Positions 1 to 11,991 of a stretch of 64,000 bases of DNA are shown piece by piece (the stretch's first letter is position 1; each line of letters opens with the position of its first letter). The notes beneath the pieces are model-generated. The model saw only the letters and a program-made list of their open reading frames with translations. It did no database searches and was not told the DNA's origin. Source of the stretch: Rhipicephalus microplus (lineage: Eukaryota > Arthropoda > Arachnida > Ixodida > Ixodidae); contig NC_134701.1 of assembly GCF_043290135.1 (NCBI RefSeq), positions 205,912,601 through 205,976,600 of the forward strand, in the 5' to 3' direction. The translations under genes and the position numbers were made by a program.

Positions 1-87
1 GTTCAGAAAAAAATCAAGTGTCCCGTGCCTGTGACAACCTTTTTGCAAGCTGCGTACCAGCACTGTTCTTTCCGCCTTACTCAGCCC

Positions 88-331
<244 letters not shown>

Positions 332-850
332 CCCCCTACGTCTCCGTGTTCTCGTTATCACCTCCTGAACTTGGCGTCTACCAAAACTGGTAAGGGGGGA
401 TAAGAGGATTTTATGGGTATAACAGCTTGGTCGTGATGTGAATAACGTGAAAAACCTGTCACGTACATCGCCGAACATCTTCCCTTCATGCACGTGTGGC
501 AGTTACCCGCGTACCACGCACGTGGTGAGCGGCTATGCACCAAAGGTGACTGACACTTCACTTCCACTCAGGAACAGCGAGAACCGACGTGGCAATGTAA
601 ATGCGAGAGCGTTACGAAAAACCACCATTGCGAGCGTTAGCTCGACGAACGCGAAGAATAGGAATCGTGGTACCAGCAGGAATCCAACTCGAGCTTTTTC
701 CGTTGGCGTCGGGTACTCTACCCCAAAGCCACGCCGGGACTTCGAGCTGCTTCGGAGGAAGACCAGATGCTGACGTAATGTGGGCCCGATGCAGGCCCAC
801 GAAGCGCCCACAACAACAGCTATAAAAACACGCCGAGCCACCTCGTAACA
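332..850. other. non-repetitive flank, no gene seen
   Basis: Short frames in this stretch show no domain, signal peptide or splice-site support. A TATAAAA string at 822-828 lies just before the foldback element at 851 and has no coding sequence behind it. Confidence 0.5.
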
Positions 851-1121
851 CTTGGCTCAAAAGTCGAAACTGCAGCACAGACAAATAAATCGTCGTATGC
901 ATCGCGTGGAAACGGTTCCCATGAGGAGTGGGATCTGCCGAATTTTTCGGTTTGCCTTTTTTTCTACTAATTTATTGTTGCCACTACTTCTACACCCTGG
1001 CCACAGGGCAGCAATATGTGTAAAACAATTCGACAGATTCCACGCCTTGTGGGAACCGATTTCGATGTGAGGCAGGGGGCGAATAATTTGTCTGTGCCGC
1101 ATTTTCGGGATTTCAGCCAAG
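851..1121. mobile_element. foldback (hairpin) MITE-like element
   Basis: The ends are CTTGGCT (851) and AGCCAAG (to 1121). The two arms, roughly 851-957 and 1022-1121, are imperfect reverse complements with runs such as GCACAGACAAAT, GGTTCCCA and ATCTG.CGAATT in the same order. Nothing coding lies between them. This is the shape of a non-autonomous foldback element. No clear target-site duplication was found, so the exact ends are approximate. Confidence 0.65.
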
Positions 1122-2002
1122 CGTTATAAAAAGTACACTGACTTGGTTTTGTAAGTGTAGTATTTTTGTGCGCATCGTTGGCTTACCAGCAACATCGACT
1201 GGCCTGGCGTTTAAAGGGTAGCCTATGGTCTGTGAGCAGAGACATCGGTATAATCGAGAGTGACCTGCACGTTTACCACGGGATGATGTGAACGCCATAC
1301 TTAACTTTCGTTATAGGGCTCCTGGGTCAAGCAGCACTTCTAGCGGATGCTTGAATAAGCTTCGCCTCTAAGAGGTCAACGTGATCTGGCCCCCTCTAGA
1401 ATGCTTTAACATTCGTATAATTACGCAGTTAGTAGCCCTTGTGTAACGGTAACAATGAGTTCATGTTCACCAAACTGCGGACACCCCTTTAATATACAGC
1501 CGCGTCGACGACCAGATATTCCATGCAACTTTTCAATTGGTCCTGTTGCTCGAGTCATCTCGGGGGAGTTTTCATGGTTGTTGTTTAATCTAGGTATCGA
1601 TAGTGGCACCATGTATGAAGTGGCGTGGTGTTTGCAAATATCGAACTAGCCCTGGTACGTGTAACTGACACCGCAGGGACTAGTGAAATTCCGTCAGTCT
1701 CGTAGTGTGCCAAGGCTCTCACCGTAAGACGGAATAGATTTAATTTGTCCCGGGAATGGCCGTTAATTCCAACCTCGGCGATCAACGGAGCCTATAGTCA
1801 CAACATCCGAGGACGTGGCCTGAGCTCAAGGCATCATGAAGTAAGGCTGCCTCTCCTGAGCTCTCTTCTTTAAAACATTTATTATCTCTCTCTCACAGTC
1901 ATGGTGCGTTCAGTCACACCGCGCAAAGTGTCTCCAAGCTAGCCAGATAATTTTGCGTAGTTTGGACGAACTTAACGTTCCCACTGCCACTACAATCCTG
2001 CC
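1122..2002. other. gene-free stretch
   Basis: The stretch is moderately AT-rich with only short frames. No tRNA head, retroelement motif, tandem repeat or splice-supported exon was recognised. Confidence 0.45.
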
Positions 2003-2473
2003 ATATGGCAGCCATATAGTTTCCTAAAATTAACTAGAGGGTACTCTGGTGCTGCGATCATTCAGCGACCATGAAAATGATGGGTAGTACACACATTTGT
2101 CTAGTCTTCGTACTTGCGGGTGGCGAATCGTACTTGCGGCTTCGTTTATTGCTGGCTACGGTTTCATTTTAAACAAAAGGATAAACCCTTTTGAACTTCG
2201 TGACCTGATTTGAAAGGGTAAGTTTTAAAGAAATAAGGCAGTGAAGCACAACCTCTGAACATTTGCTGATGTTTTGTTTCGTAAAAGACTGCTCCAAGCC
2301 ACACGAACACACACGGAGCCAGAAGCAAGCCAGAAGTACGAAGATTAGACAAATGTGTGTACTACCCATCATTCCCATGCTCGCTGAAGCGCCGTGCGTT
2401 GCAGCTCGCGTAGACACTAGCGCCAGAGTTCCCTCTAGGGTATATTAGGAAACTCTATGATGGTAGCCATACG
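2003..2473. mobile_element. long-TIR MITE, copy 1
   Basis: The core is bounded by CTAGAGGG (2034) and CCCTCTAG (to 2438). Long inverted arms share the strings ATGATGGGTAGTACACACAT and TTTGTCTA. Weaker complementarity extends outward on both sides through TTTCCTAA and ATGGC-type sequence, so the palindrome may span about 2003-2473. There is no transposase. A second, more diverged copy lies at about 32,768-33,200. The superfamily cannot be settled without the target-site duplication; a TA target is possible but not proven. Confidence 0.7.
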
Positions 2474-4215
2474 CGCACATAAAAGAATGTTTGTTCCGGA
2501 CGCTCTCGGCAGGTTAGTCACACAGTCTGGGAACGGAAAGTGACGCGCTTGCAGATGGAAGAGGGCAACTAGCATGGAAAGCAAGCTGGTTGCTCAGTTC
2601 ATGTTTGTTGCAAAGGGATGCTACAGTGAAACATTGATTACGCTATATCGACAAGTCGAGCTCTGAGAACTGTGGTGGAGTTATTTTCACCGCCATAGCT
2701 CTATTAGAAGATGAGGAAATCAAGGTACTACGGTTGATATTTAAGTTTTGAGTTTCGGCGAAGAGGAATGCGTGTGAACAGAAACATACAGACACTGTTG
2801 CTTACTATAATGAAGATGGCGACGGACGAATTTGAACAGCAGAAGACCCTTCAAAGTATTGTATTCAGGCCACTCTCGCAAGATAATTCTATAAGGCCTT
2901 TGACAACATCTCACTGATGATAAATACGCACCTCAGGCCCCATTAGAAACTTCTTGGCATAATTATTAAGGGGTGAATTTCTACAAACCTTATAATTTAG
3001 CAGGCTAGAAAGAAGTTTCTCGGACCAAGCTTTTCTCTCTTTTTCTTGTTCAAAAAGTGTTCCATAAGTGATCTTTTTGGCACAGCAATTCGTGACCAGA
3101 CGTTTTAGTAGGCGTTTGTTCCACCATAGCATTTAGTGTTCCCCTATAGGCATTTATTGTTCGCCTATAGACATTTAAACGTTTCACTCACGACCGCATG
3201 GTGCACGTTTAATGAAATACTGGAGGGGCGCGTGGAATACTTTCATGTGATGAATGGTTACCACAAAAATCTGCTGCATAGTAGGGCTGTAGCATTTGAA
3301 ATTCATGTTCTAGTTTGATCGCCGTACCGCAGCTCTAGTGTGTTTACGTTATATACCACGTGATGCCACTGTGGGTTGAACAATGAATGATTGAGACTTC
3401 ATACAAACGGCTTTACTGGACTGAATTACACTATGTACAAGATGCGCCATCTGGTGCTTGCTGCGGTCTGAGCCCGACGTCGTTTACAGATCAAAATCTG
3501 AACGATGCTGCCTCCTTCATTCAGTTTCACTCACACTCACTATCTTTACCGGTTAGTTCCGAGGTAAGAATAAATAAGTTCTTTGAACGGCGTTTGAACA
3601 AGCGACGAAGTAAAGATGGGCTGTTGAAATCCGGTGGCGTGAAGCGTTTGGTCCCTCTTGGCGTCATTTCACGGAGGGCGGTGGAGCTATATTACACTCA
3701 CACAGGCTAATGCTGATGCTAGAGAATCACAATAAAGTCACGCACACACTTGCACACATGTAGAACAATCATCCGGCAAACGCTGCACGAAAACGCGGTT
3801 TCTTCAGTTTTCCCACCCATCTTTGTGATTCGTGTAGCTTACACCGTTTCGTTATTTTCAACTCAATTTGCTCTGAATACTTCACTTTCTCTTTTTGTCT
3901 TCATAATTTTCTAAATGTTTCCCTTTTCGTGCTCAAGTATCTTCTATTTCTTTGTTCTCTTCGCGGCGCGTGACATCAACTCGAAGAGATCTCTTCGGCA
4001 CACGTTGACTAATCGTGGATATCGCAGAGCATTTCCTTTGCCATGGTAACTTTCTTTTCTTCCAATTTACAGGCGAAAGCTTTGCCGCCCTATGGAGTTG
4101 TACTTGTGATCTTTTTGTAGGCAGTGTTGTACAAGGCGGCAAAGACCAGCCTTCTTGGCTGACCATTTGTCTTCTTAAAAAAAGAAAGACACTAGATCAT
4201 ATACGCAGACCAGGA
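2474..4215. other. gene-poor stretch; may hold the 3' UTR of the minus-strand gene
   Basis: No coding region was recognised. A 107-codon plus frame at 3387-3710 has no domain or splice support. The minus-strand gene ending at 4216 should have its 3' UTR here. The only AATAAA-type signal noticed on the minus strand is near 3150, about 1.07 kb beyond the stop, so the transcript end is unresolved. AATAAA strings on the plus strand (near 3572 and 3729) have no gene before them. Confidence 0.4.
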
Positions 4216-6825
4216 TCACGACTGGCTCTTTTGTGTTCTTGGCATCTTGATCCTGGCCCCAAAGGAGTTGTCCTTGTTTTCTGGCGTGGAAGGCTTGCTC
4301 GTGGTCGTCTTGAACGTCTTGCGCGAGGTGGCTTGCAGGTGGGCCAGAGGTGGGTCGCTTGCTGCACGGCCGGCGTTCTCCCTGGGTTGGATGAATGAGT
4401 GGTAGGCGCCCTTGTTACCCGTACTCGTGCTAGTGCTCACGGAAACGGAGGTCTTTATCGCCACTTTCTTTTCCTCAGCCTGAGATCCGACGGTCTCGAT
4501 CTTAACAGTAGATGTCTGAGAGTCCTTGTCTTCAGTTTGCGAGTACTGTACCTTGCTTTGCGATGTCTTCCCAGACAATTTTTTGTTCAGATCACTTTCC
4601 GAGCCAATGAATTGAATCTCGGCGTCCTTGAAAAGCCTATTAAATTCTTCCACTGTCATTCGCACGTACCCTGGAGGTGGTTTGTGTTGGGCTGGCGCAT
4701 AGTAAGCGTGATACAGCTGTGCCTTGTCCTCTTCTTTCTGCACGGTTGTTGTCTGTATCGGGTGAAAATGTATAGCTCCCCTCTGCGTATTCTTGTCTTT
4801 CTGTTCCTGCTGTGGTGTCTCGCTGACTCCTTTCGAGTCTGGAGCAGGGGTCTCCGTAATCTCATCTGTGTATTGGTCATAATCGACTTCTTCTGTCTCG
4901 GAGTCCGGAGTGTGACCCCCGTCATCCTTGGACGGCTCTCCACTGTCTTCCTCCTGAGCCTTGTCTTGGTAGTGTCCCTCCTTCTGGCTTTCGTGGTAAA
5001 CGGGATCTCCATGGCTTCGATTGTCTTGTTTACGGTCGTCGTGGTTATAGGACGGGTGGTCATAGTAGTGCTCCTTATTGCCAGTGGCGTCCGCAGTGGC
5101 GTTGTAGTTGTGATGCTGGTGAGTGTCTTGCGAAGTGTCTTGATGGTGCTGGTGCTGGAAGAAGGGCGCGCTCGCAACGTCTTCGGGCCTGTGGTAGTGC
5201 GTGAACACGGGAGCGGGAGAAGGTGAAGCTGTCGTCTGAGCGTGCCTTGGAGGGAACGGTGGCTGCTCATGTGGGGATGGCGCTATGATGTTAAGGTTGA
5301 TGCCATCAACGCGTATGGGGTGGCCGCTTGGATGGATTCCTGTCGCCAGCACGTCAGCTGGAACGTCTTCTACGTGGATTCTGGGAGGCTGTCTAGGGTC
5401 GTAATCTCCCTGCGGTCGCCCACGGACAATTTCGGCGCTGATGGTATGCTCCTGGTATCCCGGATAAGGAACAGAATGCTGTTGATGTTGCTGATGATGT
5501 TGAGGCTGGTACTCTTGATGGTGCTGTTGCAACTGCTGGTGTGGCTGGTGTTGGTCTGGTTGTTTCTCTGGTGGTGGACGCTGCTGCAGGTGCTGCGGTG
5601 GTGGAGGCGGTGGGGGTGGCAGCAGCTGTTGTGGGGGTCTTCTGGGCGTTTGCCTGTCGAAGTTGGGAGGATCGTGAGGCCTAGCAGTGACGAAGTGCTG
5701 TTGACTGTCCGCGTGAGCCACGTCGCCATCTAGTCCGCCGTAGTGATGGGCCAGTGGGGGAGCCTCCAGCTGTTGCAATGGTCCGTGCTGTGGTAGGTGG
5801 TGAGCACCGTTGCCTGTTAGGATAGGACCTTGAACGACAGCCAAGTGTACGGGCGTCGCCCCCATCATTTGGTGCTGCACATTCTGCATAGCGTGAAGTG
5901 CGTTCTGGACGAGCATCTGCTCGGTCAAGCCACCCCCACCGTAGCTTTTTCCTTGTGAATTTTGTTGCTTGCTGTTCATGTCTCCGGGCTTTTTGGGCAT
6001 CTCTATGTAAGTGGGCTTGTGTGGTGGAGGTGCAGTAGCCCTCGGTTTGGGGTACCAGCGGAAAATGTTCTTGTCAGGACGTGGATGGTACGGAGGAGCC
6101 TTTGGGTGCTCACCGTACTGGCCCCCTGGACCCGGGTGAGCAAGCGGGACGCCAGGTGGCAGGTTTGGCACTGAACTGTCTTGGTGGGCATTGGGACCTT
6201 GTAATCCAGGCCCGTGGTCTTGACCCCCGTGGGCCGAGTTCACCATGGTTGCTATCAGACGTTCGATGTCCGGCGCTACACCACCTGACGCGTGCACGTG
6301 TTGCAGTAGTTGTTCAATGTTGGCCGGTTGGATGCTTCCGTCCAGACCCGACAGGGCTGACATTATATGCTCGCCCTGACCTTGAAGCACGGGGTGAATG
6401 GAGAGCGGCAGTTTGCTCAACACGCTCTCGAGGCCCGCCGATGATGAATGCGACGATTGAGCATCTTGACCATCTTGAAGGAGTTGGTGGGGCAGCTGGG
6501 GTCTCTCATCTCCTATGGGGCTTCCGTGCACAATCTGCGAGCCGCTCGACTTGAGGTCGCCTTCGGGCTTTCCGGTGTCCTTCTGGTAGTCCTCGTCATC
6601 GTCTCCTGCCAAGTTGGTTTCTGGTTTTGTGGCTTGCCACGCCGGGCTCGAACCTTTGGCTTGTTGATAGGAATTGGACTGGTGCTTTACATACAGCACC
6701 GGCTGAAAGTCACAGCATCCCGCCCCGCTGCCGACAGTTGGAGCGCCCATCGGAACGTGGCGAGTGAAGGACTGCGACTCGGCCATTCGTTCCGACGCAC
6801 TGGAGGCTTCTGCCTTGAGGTCCTC
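4216..6825 (-). CDS. terminal exon of a secreted Gln/His/Pro-rich low-complexity protein
   Basis: The frame is open for 869 codons and ends at a TGA at 4216-4218. The first Met is at 6784-6786, but the frame stays open upstream to a good 3' splice site: a pyrimidine-rich run followed by CAG at 6826-6828. I therefore start the exon at 6825, in phase 0. Reading from the Met, about residues 115-190 look partly ordered (hydrophobic Leu/Ile positions, VLSKLPLSIHPVLQ). Pro/His/Gln tracts follow, including an eight-proline run and HQ-rich repeats around 390-450. Then come a more ordered patch (ADVLATGIHPSGHPIRVDG), an acidic segment (EEVDYDQYTDE), and a Lys/Ser/Thr-rich tail. No catalytic domain is recognised. 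The composition suggests an extracellular matrix, cuticle, eggshell or cement-like structural protein, which is inference only. The antisense strand also has long frames caused by codon bias. Exon reality is well supported; function is unknown. Confidence 0.78.
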   Translation of the reverse strand, partial: EDLKAEASSASERMAESQSFTRHVPMGAPTVGSGAGCCDFQPVLYVKHQSNSYQQAKGSSPAWQATKPETNLAGDDDEDYQKDTGKPEGDLKSSGSQIVHGSPIGDERPQLPHQLLQDGQDAQSSHSSSAGLESVLSKLPLSIHPVLQGQGEHIMSALSGLDGSIQPANIEQLLQHVHASGGVAPDIERLIATMVNSAHGGQDHGPGLQGPNAHQDSSVPNLPPGVPLAHPGPGGQYGEHPKAPPYHPRPDKNIFRWYPKPRATAPPPHKPTYIEMPKKPGDMNSKQQNSQGKSYGGGGLTEQMLVQNALHAMQNVQHQMMGATPVHLAVVQGPILTGNGAHHLPQHGPLQQLEAPPLAHHYGGLDGDVAHADSQQHFVTARPHDPPNFDRQTPRRPPQQLLPPPPPPPPQHLQQRPPPEKQPDQHQPHQQLQQHHQEYQPQHHQQHQQHSVPYPGYQEHTISAEIVRGRPQGDYDPRQPPRIHVEDVPADVLATGIHPSGHPIRVDGINLNIIAPSPHEQPPFPPRHAQTTASPSPAPVFTHYHRPEDVASAPFFQHQHHQDTSQDTHQHHNYNATADATGNKEHYYDHPSYNHDDRKQDNRSHGDPVYHESQKEGHYQDKAQEEDSGEPSKDDGGHTPDSETEEVDYDQYTDEITETPAPDSKGVSETPQQEQKDKNTQRGAIHFHPIQTTTVQKEEDKAQLYHAYYAPAQHKPPPGYVRMTVEEFNRLFKDAEIQFIGSESDLNKKLSGKTSQSKVQYSQTEDKDSQTSTVKIETVGSQAEEKKVAIKTSVSVSTSTSTGNKGAYHSFIQPRENAGRAASDPPLAHLQATSRKTFKTTTSKPSTPENKDNSFGARIKMPRTQKSQS

Positions 6826-9800
6826 CTGCGTTTGATCATAGAATAAGCAAAATAAACGTGCGATTACTTCTTATGCAAGCTGTTTGGAATAAATGGCAAA
6901 AAACACTTAATTTGTTCAAATGTAAAAATGATTATTAGAGATGAGGGTTATCTACACTGTGGCATTTGTTGGATTACTTAGCATATAGACAGAGAAAGCT
7001 AAAGCCCCATATTTTGAAATTTGCACTCGAATCTCAGTCCCTGTATATGCAAGTGTGACGTCACTCACTTCAAGTTGCTATTACGTATTTGACTTGATGT
7101 CGCTAACAAAAAAATTAAGCTTGCTACGTTCGTTTCTGCCAGCGTTGAAATGCAGTACAGTTCACTTTTATGATGGGCATTCTACTGGGCTCAAACACAC
7201 ACCACAAAATGTATGATGTCATCCCGTACCAGAAACGTTAGCATAGTGTCTTCACCCATCTTTCGCCTTTATGTGTTTTTCTGGCTTACTGAGCCTCTTT
7301 TCACTATATTAGCTCATACTGCAGTATCGTAGAACATTGCTCGCTGACGCAACTCGATACGAGATGTGAACCCCTTTTTCTGCCCATATTTTTCTATTCA
7401 TTTGCCTATCTCCAATGAGCCTTCCCTCCAATCATCCTGTTAAGGCCAGTGCAGCATGCGAGGAAATTTAAGCCTCTTGGCTTATACTACTTCCCATACC
7501 AGGCTAATCACACAAGGCTTGGTTAACCAAACATAGCCTATCTGTCAGCAGCATTTTATCTTTTTAGGGGCGAAGATCCTCTTAGTCTTACCTTGTACTG
7601 CGTGTGGCGGAACCGAGAGAAGAAGAGACGAGAAAAAAGGAAGGCAGCATCTCTCGAACAGTATAATAGACGGCGCTGTCTCATGGAAGTACACACAAGC
7701 TGCAGTTGAGTGAGGATATTCTAGGTGGCGTTGTATACCGCTTCTCTTCGATTGGCTGCTGCGCGGGCTGTGTCTGGGTGCATGGCGTCAACTCAGCAAT
7801 CGGCGACGTGACGTGGCACGCAGCTCGTCGATTGGTCCAAACCAAGTCTCAACAAACAGTAATTAAATCAACGTCGCCGATCACCAAGTTGACGTCAATG
7901 CGCGTGGAAAAAGGTTGGTCAGGCGTAGGAAAGATGCGCGAGCTGGTTTGGGGGATGTAAAAAAAAAAGTTGGAGCCTGTTGACTGGCCCTTTAAAAAGC
8001 AGGGTTATGGCCACGCAGCTATTCAACGGCGCAGGTGGCACCTGCTGTTGTGTTCCGAGAGGTCTACTTCGCATTCTTTACTTGCTTAAATGGCCACTCA
8101 CCAGGTTCCCAAAATTCAAAAGATAGCGCAATATTCTTTCCTGATATTTCTCGTTCTTCTTGGCGCACTACTGTGACGTAGACAGTTGTTCCCGTGACGT
8201 CTACAGCGTACATGGTCTCGATTCATTGATATACGCGAAAATATCACATGCGATTTGTCTCCTGCACTGCTTTGCCATGCAGCCGCCCATCTGTTCTTTT
8301 TTGTCTCACATGAATATGGCGCACAATCAACTGTCCAAACATCATTTTTTTTGTGTTTACAACTGCGTAAGCGGCGACAACAGCGTGCAGCCGAGAAGCG
8401 CGAAATCTTGATAGGCTCTAGCACTTAGTGCTTATATTGTTCACGTGCATTCAAGAACTAAGGGGCAAGAAGGATGCATCGTGTGTATAAAGGAGAGGAG
8501 AAATTACCTTCTCGTCTTTAAACGTGTGGTGGTGAGTGGCCCTTTAAAGCGAGGAACCAAAGGCAGCCCATCACGTGAAACACATCGTTGCTTCATTTGC
8601 CGTTTTTTCGCCTATTGTGAAGCGACCATCTCAAAAAAGTGTGAGGAAGCACTGTGACAAACCTCTCCCCCTCCCCCCATCGTTTCTTGCTGATGGTGAA
8701 CCCTGAGCACGCCTATGAGGCTAACCACTTTGGCTTTTTTTCTTGTGTCATTCCTTCTTTGTGTGTCTCAGACACGTGCGGCAAATTTTAGCTATGTGTA
8801 GTACTCACTGCTTGAAACGCTGCATCAGTTTTTCTATAACGACTGGTATGTATGATTCCTTGAGATAACATCGTCATGCCGCGATGAATTTGGCTTCTCA
8901 AGAAAGTTCTGGCTCTCATCTACGCGTTCTGATCAAAATTACGCCGATATGACCTGAACTGCAGACGGTAGATACGAAAGTATGCGAGTTACTTAGTCAT
9001 GGATTGTCATGTTTTAATCCCCAAGTACTGTACAACCAACCAACCCCTGTTGTGGCTGTTCAAACAGTGAATGCACGTGCAGCCATCATTTTGGGCATCG
9101 ACCATTACTTGCACAGAGGGCTTCAACCGATGTGGAATGGGGGCACAACAAACTAAAGCCCATTATCACGAGCTGCTTCTATTTTCCCAAATGGGCGCGG
9201 TAGTCCTATATGAGCTGCTACAGCGGTGTGTGCCGCAGGCGCCGCGCGTTCTGAAGTCGTGCAAAGCACTATCTCGGGACACAACCGCATAAGTGGGCCG
9301 GCGACTCACGGTGTAATGAGGTGCAATATAGAACGAGCGAATTTGTCACCGCATGACGGCCGGTTAGAATCACTGCATGCGCCGTGTGCTGCGCTTTCCG
9401 TGCGCCACTTCCGTCTGGTCTGGGTCTCCATAGTGTGTGACGTGGCGCTCATGCCTTTCGGTGCTCGTTTCGCGGAGTCTTTCTCACGAATACTCTTCAG
9501 CGCATGAAATGCGGACACAGCGCTGGTAGTGGTCAAACAGACAGCTCGCTTGCGTGCTTAGGGCATTTTGTCCGCTCTTCTTGAGTTGGCCTGATGCGTG
9601 TCAACGGTCGCCGACGAGCAGCGCTGCGCTGCTGGAATAAATAGGAAGCATTCATTTCATGTGTACACCGCCTTTCTTGGATAAAATATCACATAACCAT
9701 TGCGGAGACCCGCACCCGTTCCTGTCACAAGCCTCGCTATGCCGAAATGAAGACTCGGTGCAATAGTACTGCAAGATTACCACATACGTGCGCTCATCAT

Positions 9801-11682
9801 AATGTATCATAATTTCCGTCACAAGGGTTGATGCGTGATCGGAATTAGTGAGTACTAATATATTTCTCAAATATTATTAATCCGTTAACCTACATGTCTG
9901 GGCGAGACGTAAGAAAAAACAAGGGAGAGAAAAAATATTATTCACTCCTTTGGCCTAATTCGGAGCTTTTGAATAAGTTCCTCACCGAGGAAAGCATGCT
10001 GGTGTAAGCGTATAAGCGAATGGTCGCCGTGCTACAAGAGAACCCATGTAGCTAGTGGCTCAGTAAGTGCGCCTTCGTGGGCTAATCCCCACTCGCAGTG
10101 GATTCTGTTGCACTGTTCTGAGACTGCGTGGCCATGTAAGCTTAAGAGTTCTGGTTGACCACACTAAGTACCTCACTACTTCATCAGAATGCGTTGTTGA
10201 AACGACTAAACATTGGATCACTTTTCTCGACTGTCATGGTTGATTAATATGTGGTGTTTAACGTCCCAAAACCACCATATGATTATGAGAGACGCCGTAG
10301 TGGAGGGCTTCGGGAATGTCGACCACCTGGGGCTCTTTAACGTGGACCCAAATCTGAGCACACGGGCCTATACAACATTACCGCCTCCATCGGAAATGCA
10401 GCCGTCGCAGCCGGGATTCGATCCCGCGACCTGCGGGTCAGCAGCCGTGTACCTTAGCCACTAGACCATCACGGCGGGGCCTCGACTGCCATAAAGCATA
10501 TATATACGTACACGCAAGGCAACTCAAGACACGTAAGTACACTTAGACTGATTGACTTTTGACGATGTGAAGGTTTTCCTGTCAATGCTGACAGCCCACT
10601 TGAGCTGTATAAAAAACGTGGAAGACAGGAAAGAGGAATGAAGGCAGGGAGTTCGACCAGAAAGCAGTCCGTTTGGTTACCCTGCTCTGGGAGAAAAGGA
10701 AGTGGAAAGATGAGAAAGACAGAGCGGAGGAGTGGGGAAAAATGAAATGAAATTATCAATAAATGCGCTTACACATATGTGGCAGGGTGGCACTGCGCAA
10801 TAGCCACAGTTGTTCACAAACGGCCGTACATAGTCCTTAAATGTGGAAGTAATGTTTCCAGGACAGATACCTGCCTGAAGGTTTCATTATGAGCATCTTG
10901 TACACTTTTTTACGACCACTCGGTTCACTCTGAAAGCCACGCCGCTTATTACGTAAGTTTAAACTCAATGCTCGTACGGGCCCCTATATGGTGTGTTTTA
11001 CAAGGCACACCTTACTGGAAGATTCGGGATTCCTTTTTTTCTTTCTTTATGCATGGTGTTTAACTTGTGCCCAGTGCACGCCAAATGTGCGCATTTGCAT
11101 TTCGACTATTTCCATTGAGTGTGGATGATGTCACTAACATTCTACCCACGAACTCCTATATATATACTCAGCAGCTTAGCGCAATGCTGCGCTACGCCTC
11201 AGCTTGTCAAGTGAGATACGCAAGTAACCGCGATAATATTTCACTGTGCTGTCTGTTTTATCTTGCGTCAGCTTCAAATCTGAAGCGCGCACAGTGCAAC
11301 AGGCAGGACGGTAGATGGGCTAAACGGAAGAGCGCTTTATGCATCTGTCGTCTGTCCGCTCTGCTTTCCTTGTACAGACAGAGTCACACTTGTCAATAGC
11401 AGTGGAGCGCATGGCTGTGGACACTTGCTGTCCCCAGATGCTATATACCTGACATTACCCTACGAGCTTCCATTCAAGCTTGAATTAGCACAACGGTCTA
11501 ACGTGTACAGTATGATGTGTTACATATCATTACGGCGGTGGTCATAGCATATTTCTGCATACAACGGTAGCTGACACGGCCGTCTAGGCGCTCTAGACAA
11601 GTGTGATTGCGTCTGTACACGCTCAAAGACGCGGCTTAGCCAACCAGCTGGGACATGGAGCCTCGTTCAAGCAAGAGCCTAC
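6826..11682 (-). other. inferred 4.86-kb intron of the minus-strand secreted-protein gene
   Basis: The donor AAG|GTAGGC is at 11,683/11,682 and the acceptor CAG|GAG is at 6826/6825; both are phase 0. The intron holds one full SINE at 10,238-10,480. It also holds a short fragment near 7563-7578 that resembles the GGGGCGAAG end of the repeat family found at 22, 51.5 and 52.9 kb. Otherwise no exon or structure was recognised, although small additional exons could be hidden here. Confidence 0.55.
10238..10480 (-). mobile_element. Ruka-type tRNA-derived SINE, full length
   Basis: On the minus strand the element starts with a GCCCCGCCGTG head, carries A-box-like and B-box-like (GGTTCGAATCC-type) pol III promoter sequence, then the family body, and ends in an ATCA-type tail. 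A 12-bp target-site duplication with one mismatch flanks it (10,226-10,237 ctcgactgtcat and 10,481-10,492 ctcgactgccat). It sits in the inferred intron in the same orientation as the host gene. Confidence 0.93.
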
Positions 11683-11991
11683 CTTTGAGTCGTCCTTGTG
11701 GATGCTGTTGTGCAACTGCGGCGCGCGCATCCGGACGGGCGTGAGTGCAGACGCACTGCCGTCCAGCGACACGGCACGGCTTGTCTTCACGAAGAAGAAG
11801 GGGCTACCGGGCATGATGGGCCGCCAGCCGCCGTACTCCCAGCGGATCTGCGACTGCAGGTCCTCCATGGCACCACGACGGGAGCGCGTTGCCGTTGCGG
11901 AGGCCTTTGACTGCTCCTTGCCGTCACCTGCCGAGGACTGGCTGGCGGAGGCTACCACCAGCGGCAGGAGCCAGAGCGCCGTTAACCACGG
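11683..11991 (-). CDS. signal-peptide exon of the Gln/His/Pro-rich secreted protein
   Basis: This 309-bp exon is 103 codons, phase 0 at both ends. It is bounded by an acceptor (TTTACGCAG, AG at 11,992-11,993) and a donor (AAG|GTAGGC at 11,683/11,682). It opens with PWLTALWLLPLVVASA, a typical hydrophobic core with an A-S-A cleavage context, so the initiator Met must lie in an upstream exon. A Ser/Ala/Lys-rich stretch with an RSRR dibasic site follows, then a more ordered region (QIRWEYGGWRPIMPGSPFFF). Reading through the acceptor to a distant Met would put the hydrophobic core near residue 50, which is unlikely for a signal peptide. It joins in frame to the exon at 4216-6825. The first exon was not identified. 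One weak candidate is ATG codons at 12,749-12,757 followed by GTACAA. Confidence 0.62.

Noticed and set aside
822..828. TATAAAA promoter-like string
   Set aside because: No gene or exon follows; the next sequence is a foldback element.
4399..5226. 275-codon plus-strand frame opposite the large exon
   Set aside because: Antisense shadow of the minus-strand coding exon; hydrophobic Val/Leu text comes from reversed Gln/His/Asp codons.
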